Part shown: positions 34,029-34,573 of the stretch, in pieces
How the letters are laid out: each line of letters starts with the position of its first letter
How positions within the stretch are numbered: the stretch's first letter is position 1
NCBI GenBank assembly: GCA_934667815.1
Contig: CAKUMO010000025.1
Coordinates: forward strand, 1 to 34,573
Reading direction: 5' to 3'
DNA: 34,573 nucleotides
Origin: an uncultured Oscillospiraceae bacterium
GTDB taxonomy: Bacteria; Bacillota; Clostridia; Oscillospirales; Oscillospiraceae
Made by a program: the position numbers and the translations under genes
The notes under the pieces: model-generated
Databases searched by the model: none
Told to the model about the DNA's origin: nothing
The model's input: only the letters and a program-made list of their open reading frames with translations

Positions 34029-34031
34029 GGC

Positions 34032-34078
34032 AAGGCCCTTCGTATCAAGTCAAGAAAATGATACGAAGGGCCCCTTTT
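34032..34078 (+). terminator. Terminator of tnpV
   Basis: A 14-bp perfect stem GGCCCTTCGTATCA/TGATACGAAGGGCC with a 12-base loop and CCTTTTT behind it. It also separates tnpV from the convergent gene on the right. Confidence 0.85.
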
Positions 34079-34081
34079 TGC

Positions 34082-34573
34082 CTATTGCGCTTTCAAAAAT
34101 CCGGATTCAAAGGCATCGGGGAAAATAAAGCGCTTCTCACCCTGCTCAAAGCGGACGGTCACATATCCCCTGCTCAACTCAATCACCTTGCCGATGCCGA
34201 ACTTAGCGTGAGCCACAGCGCTTCCAACGGCAACGCCGGAAACATCGACCTTCGGTTTTTCAGGCTGCTGGGGCTTTGCGGGAACGATCGGAGATTTCAC
34301 GCCGAAGGCAGCAGTGACAAAATCCGGCTTAGCCGGTGGCGTCTGAGTTGGAACGGGGGCTTTGGACGGCTCCGGCTCCTCGTCCGCTTCCGGAACATCG
34401 GTTTCGTCGATTTCCGGCGCATTCATCGTAGACTGCTGGTTATAGAATAGCAGCTCGTACTCCTTGCGCTTCACAACGGTATCCCAGCCGCCGACATCCT
34501 CGTTTTCGTGCTTGTCCAGGCCGGTGTAGGACAGGCTGGAATCCTCATAGCGCTTGAATTTAAAGATGGCATC
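34082..34573 (-). CDS. C-terminal part of a mobile-element protein with SH3-like end domain (partial at window edge)
   Basis: The frame is open to the window edge (163 residues seen). The first part reads DAIFKFKRYEDSSLSYTGLD and, after a gap, VVKRKEYELLFYNQQ, a layout recalling YodL-type domains of Clostridial conjugative elements, though this is tentative. A Pro/Glu/Ala-rich linker follows. The last ~50 residues (VGSAVAHAKFGIGKVIELSR, GYVTVRFEQGEKRFIFPDAF) form a small beta-barrel-like module of the kind also seen at the ends of helicases and CarD-like proteins. A GTG inside the frame at 34474 could serve as a start but lacks a ribosome site. The function is unknown. Confidence 0.65.
   Translation of the reverse strand, partial: DAIFKFKRYEDSSLSYTGLDKHENEDVGGWDTVVKRKEYELLFYNQQSTMNAPEIDETDVPEADEEPEPSKAPVPTQTPPAKPDFVTAAFGVKSPIVPAKPQQPEKPKVDVSGVAVGSAVAHAKFGIGKVIELSRGYVTVRFEQGEKRFIFPDAFESGFLKAQ

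Overview
The window looks like chromosomal DNA of a GC-rich, anaerobic Firmicute of the class Clostridia, probably an Oscillospirales-type gut commensal. The evidence is the gene set (AddAB rather than RecBCD, a CwlD-type amidase, RadA, SmpB and tmRNA, TnpV), strong AGGAGG-type ribosome binding sites, and sigma-A promoters with 17-bp spacers on a GC-rich background. I cannot name the genus.

Layout. (1) Positions 1-1170 are a scrap yard: the 5' end of an IS transposase gene running off the left edge, the C-terminal piece of what looks like a mobile-element polyvalent protein, and the last ~75 codons of a polysaccharide deacetylase with its terminator. (2) 1178-8067: a two-component system (7TM-type histidine kinase, OmpR-type regulator) followed by a 1365-residue secreted, membrane-anchored surface protein. 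The promoters of the kinase and of the surface protein share an identical 17-bp imperfect palindrome at identical distance from the -10 box, so the three genes probably form one regulon. (3) 8205-14949 (minus): addB-addA, the recombination helicase-nuclease. (4) 15118-19716 (plus): a DeoR regulator, a DUF1537-family acid-sugar kinase, a PdxA2-type dehydrogenase and a GntP-type permease, reading as a complete uptake and degradation operon for a four-carbon sugar acid (threonate or erythronate) to dihydroxyacetone phosphate. (5) 19810-21536 (minus): an ATP-grasp protein translationally linked to a CofE-like ligase, function unknown. (6) 22980-23696 (minus): cwlD-like amidase overlapping radA (radA extends to 21635). 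(7) 23837-27558 (minus): a fused HTH/cytidylyltransferase/choline-kinase-like protein, an APC permease and an unknown 181-residue protein, probably for phosphocholine-type decoration of surface polymers. (8) 27663-29195 (minus): a small unknown gene plus DNA polymerase IV behind a promoter containing a LexA-like box. (9) 29278-31562 (plus): HAD phosphatase, smpB, cyclophilin and the tmRNA gene ssrA. (10) 31600-34573: an accessory segment behind ssrA with an AT-rich gene for a protein combining a degenerate HD-like region with a PD-(D/E)XK nuclease motif, a TnpV gene, and the 3' end of a further mobile-element-type gene.

The most novel-looking items are the AT-rich putative nuclease behind ssrA, the ATP-grasp/CofE-like pair, and the two-component system with its large FG-GAP/collagen-like surface protein. 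All functional statements are based on motif reading by eye; no database search was run.
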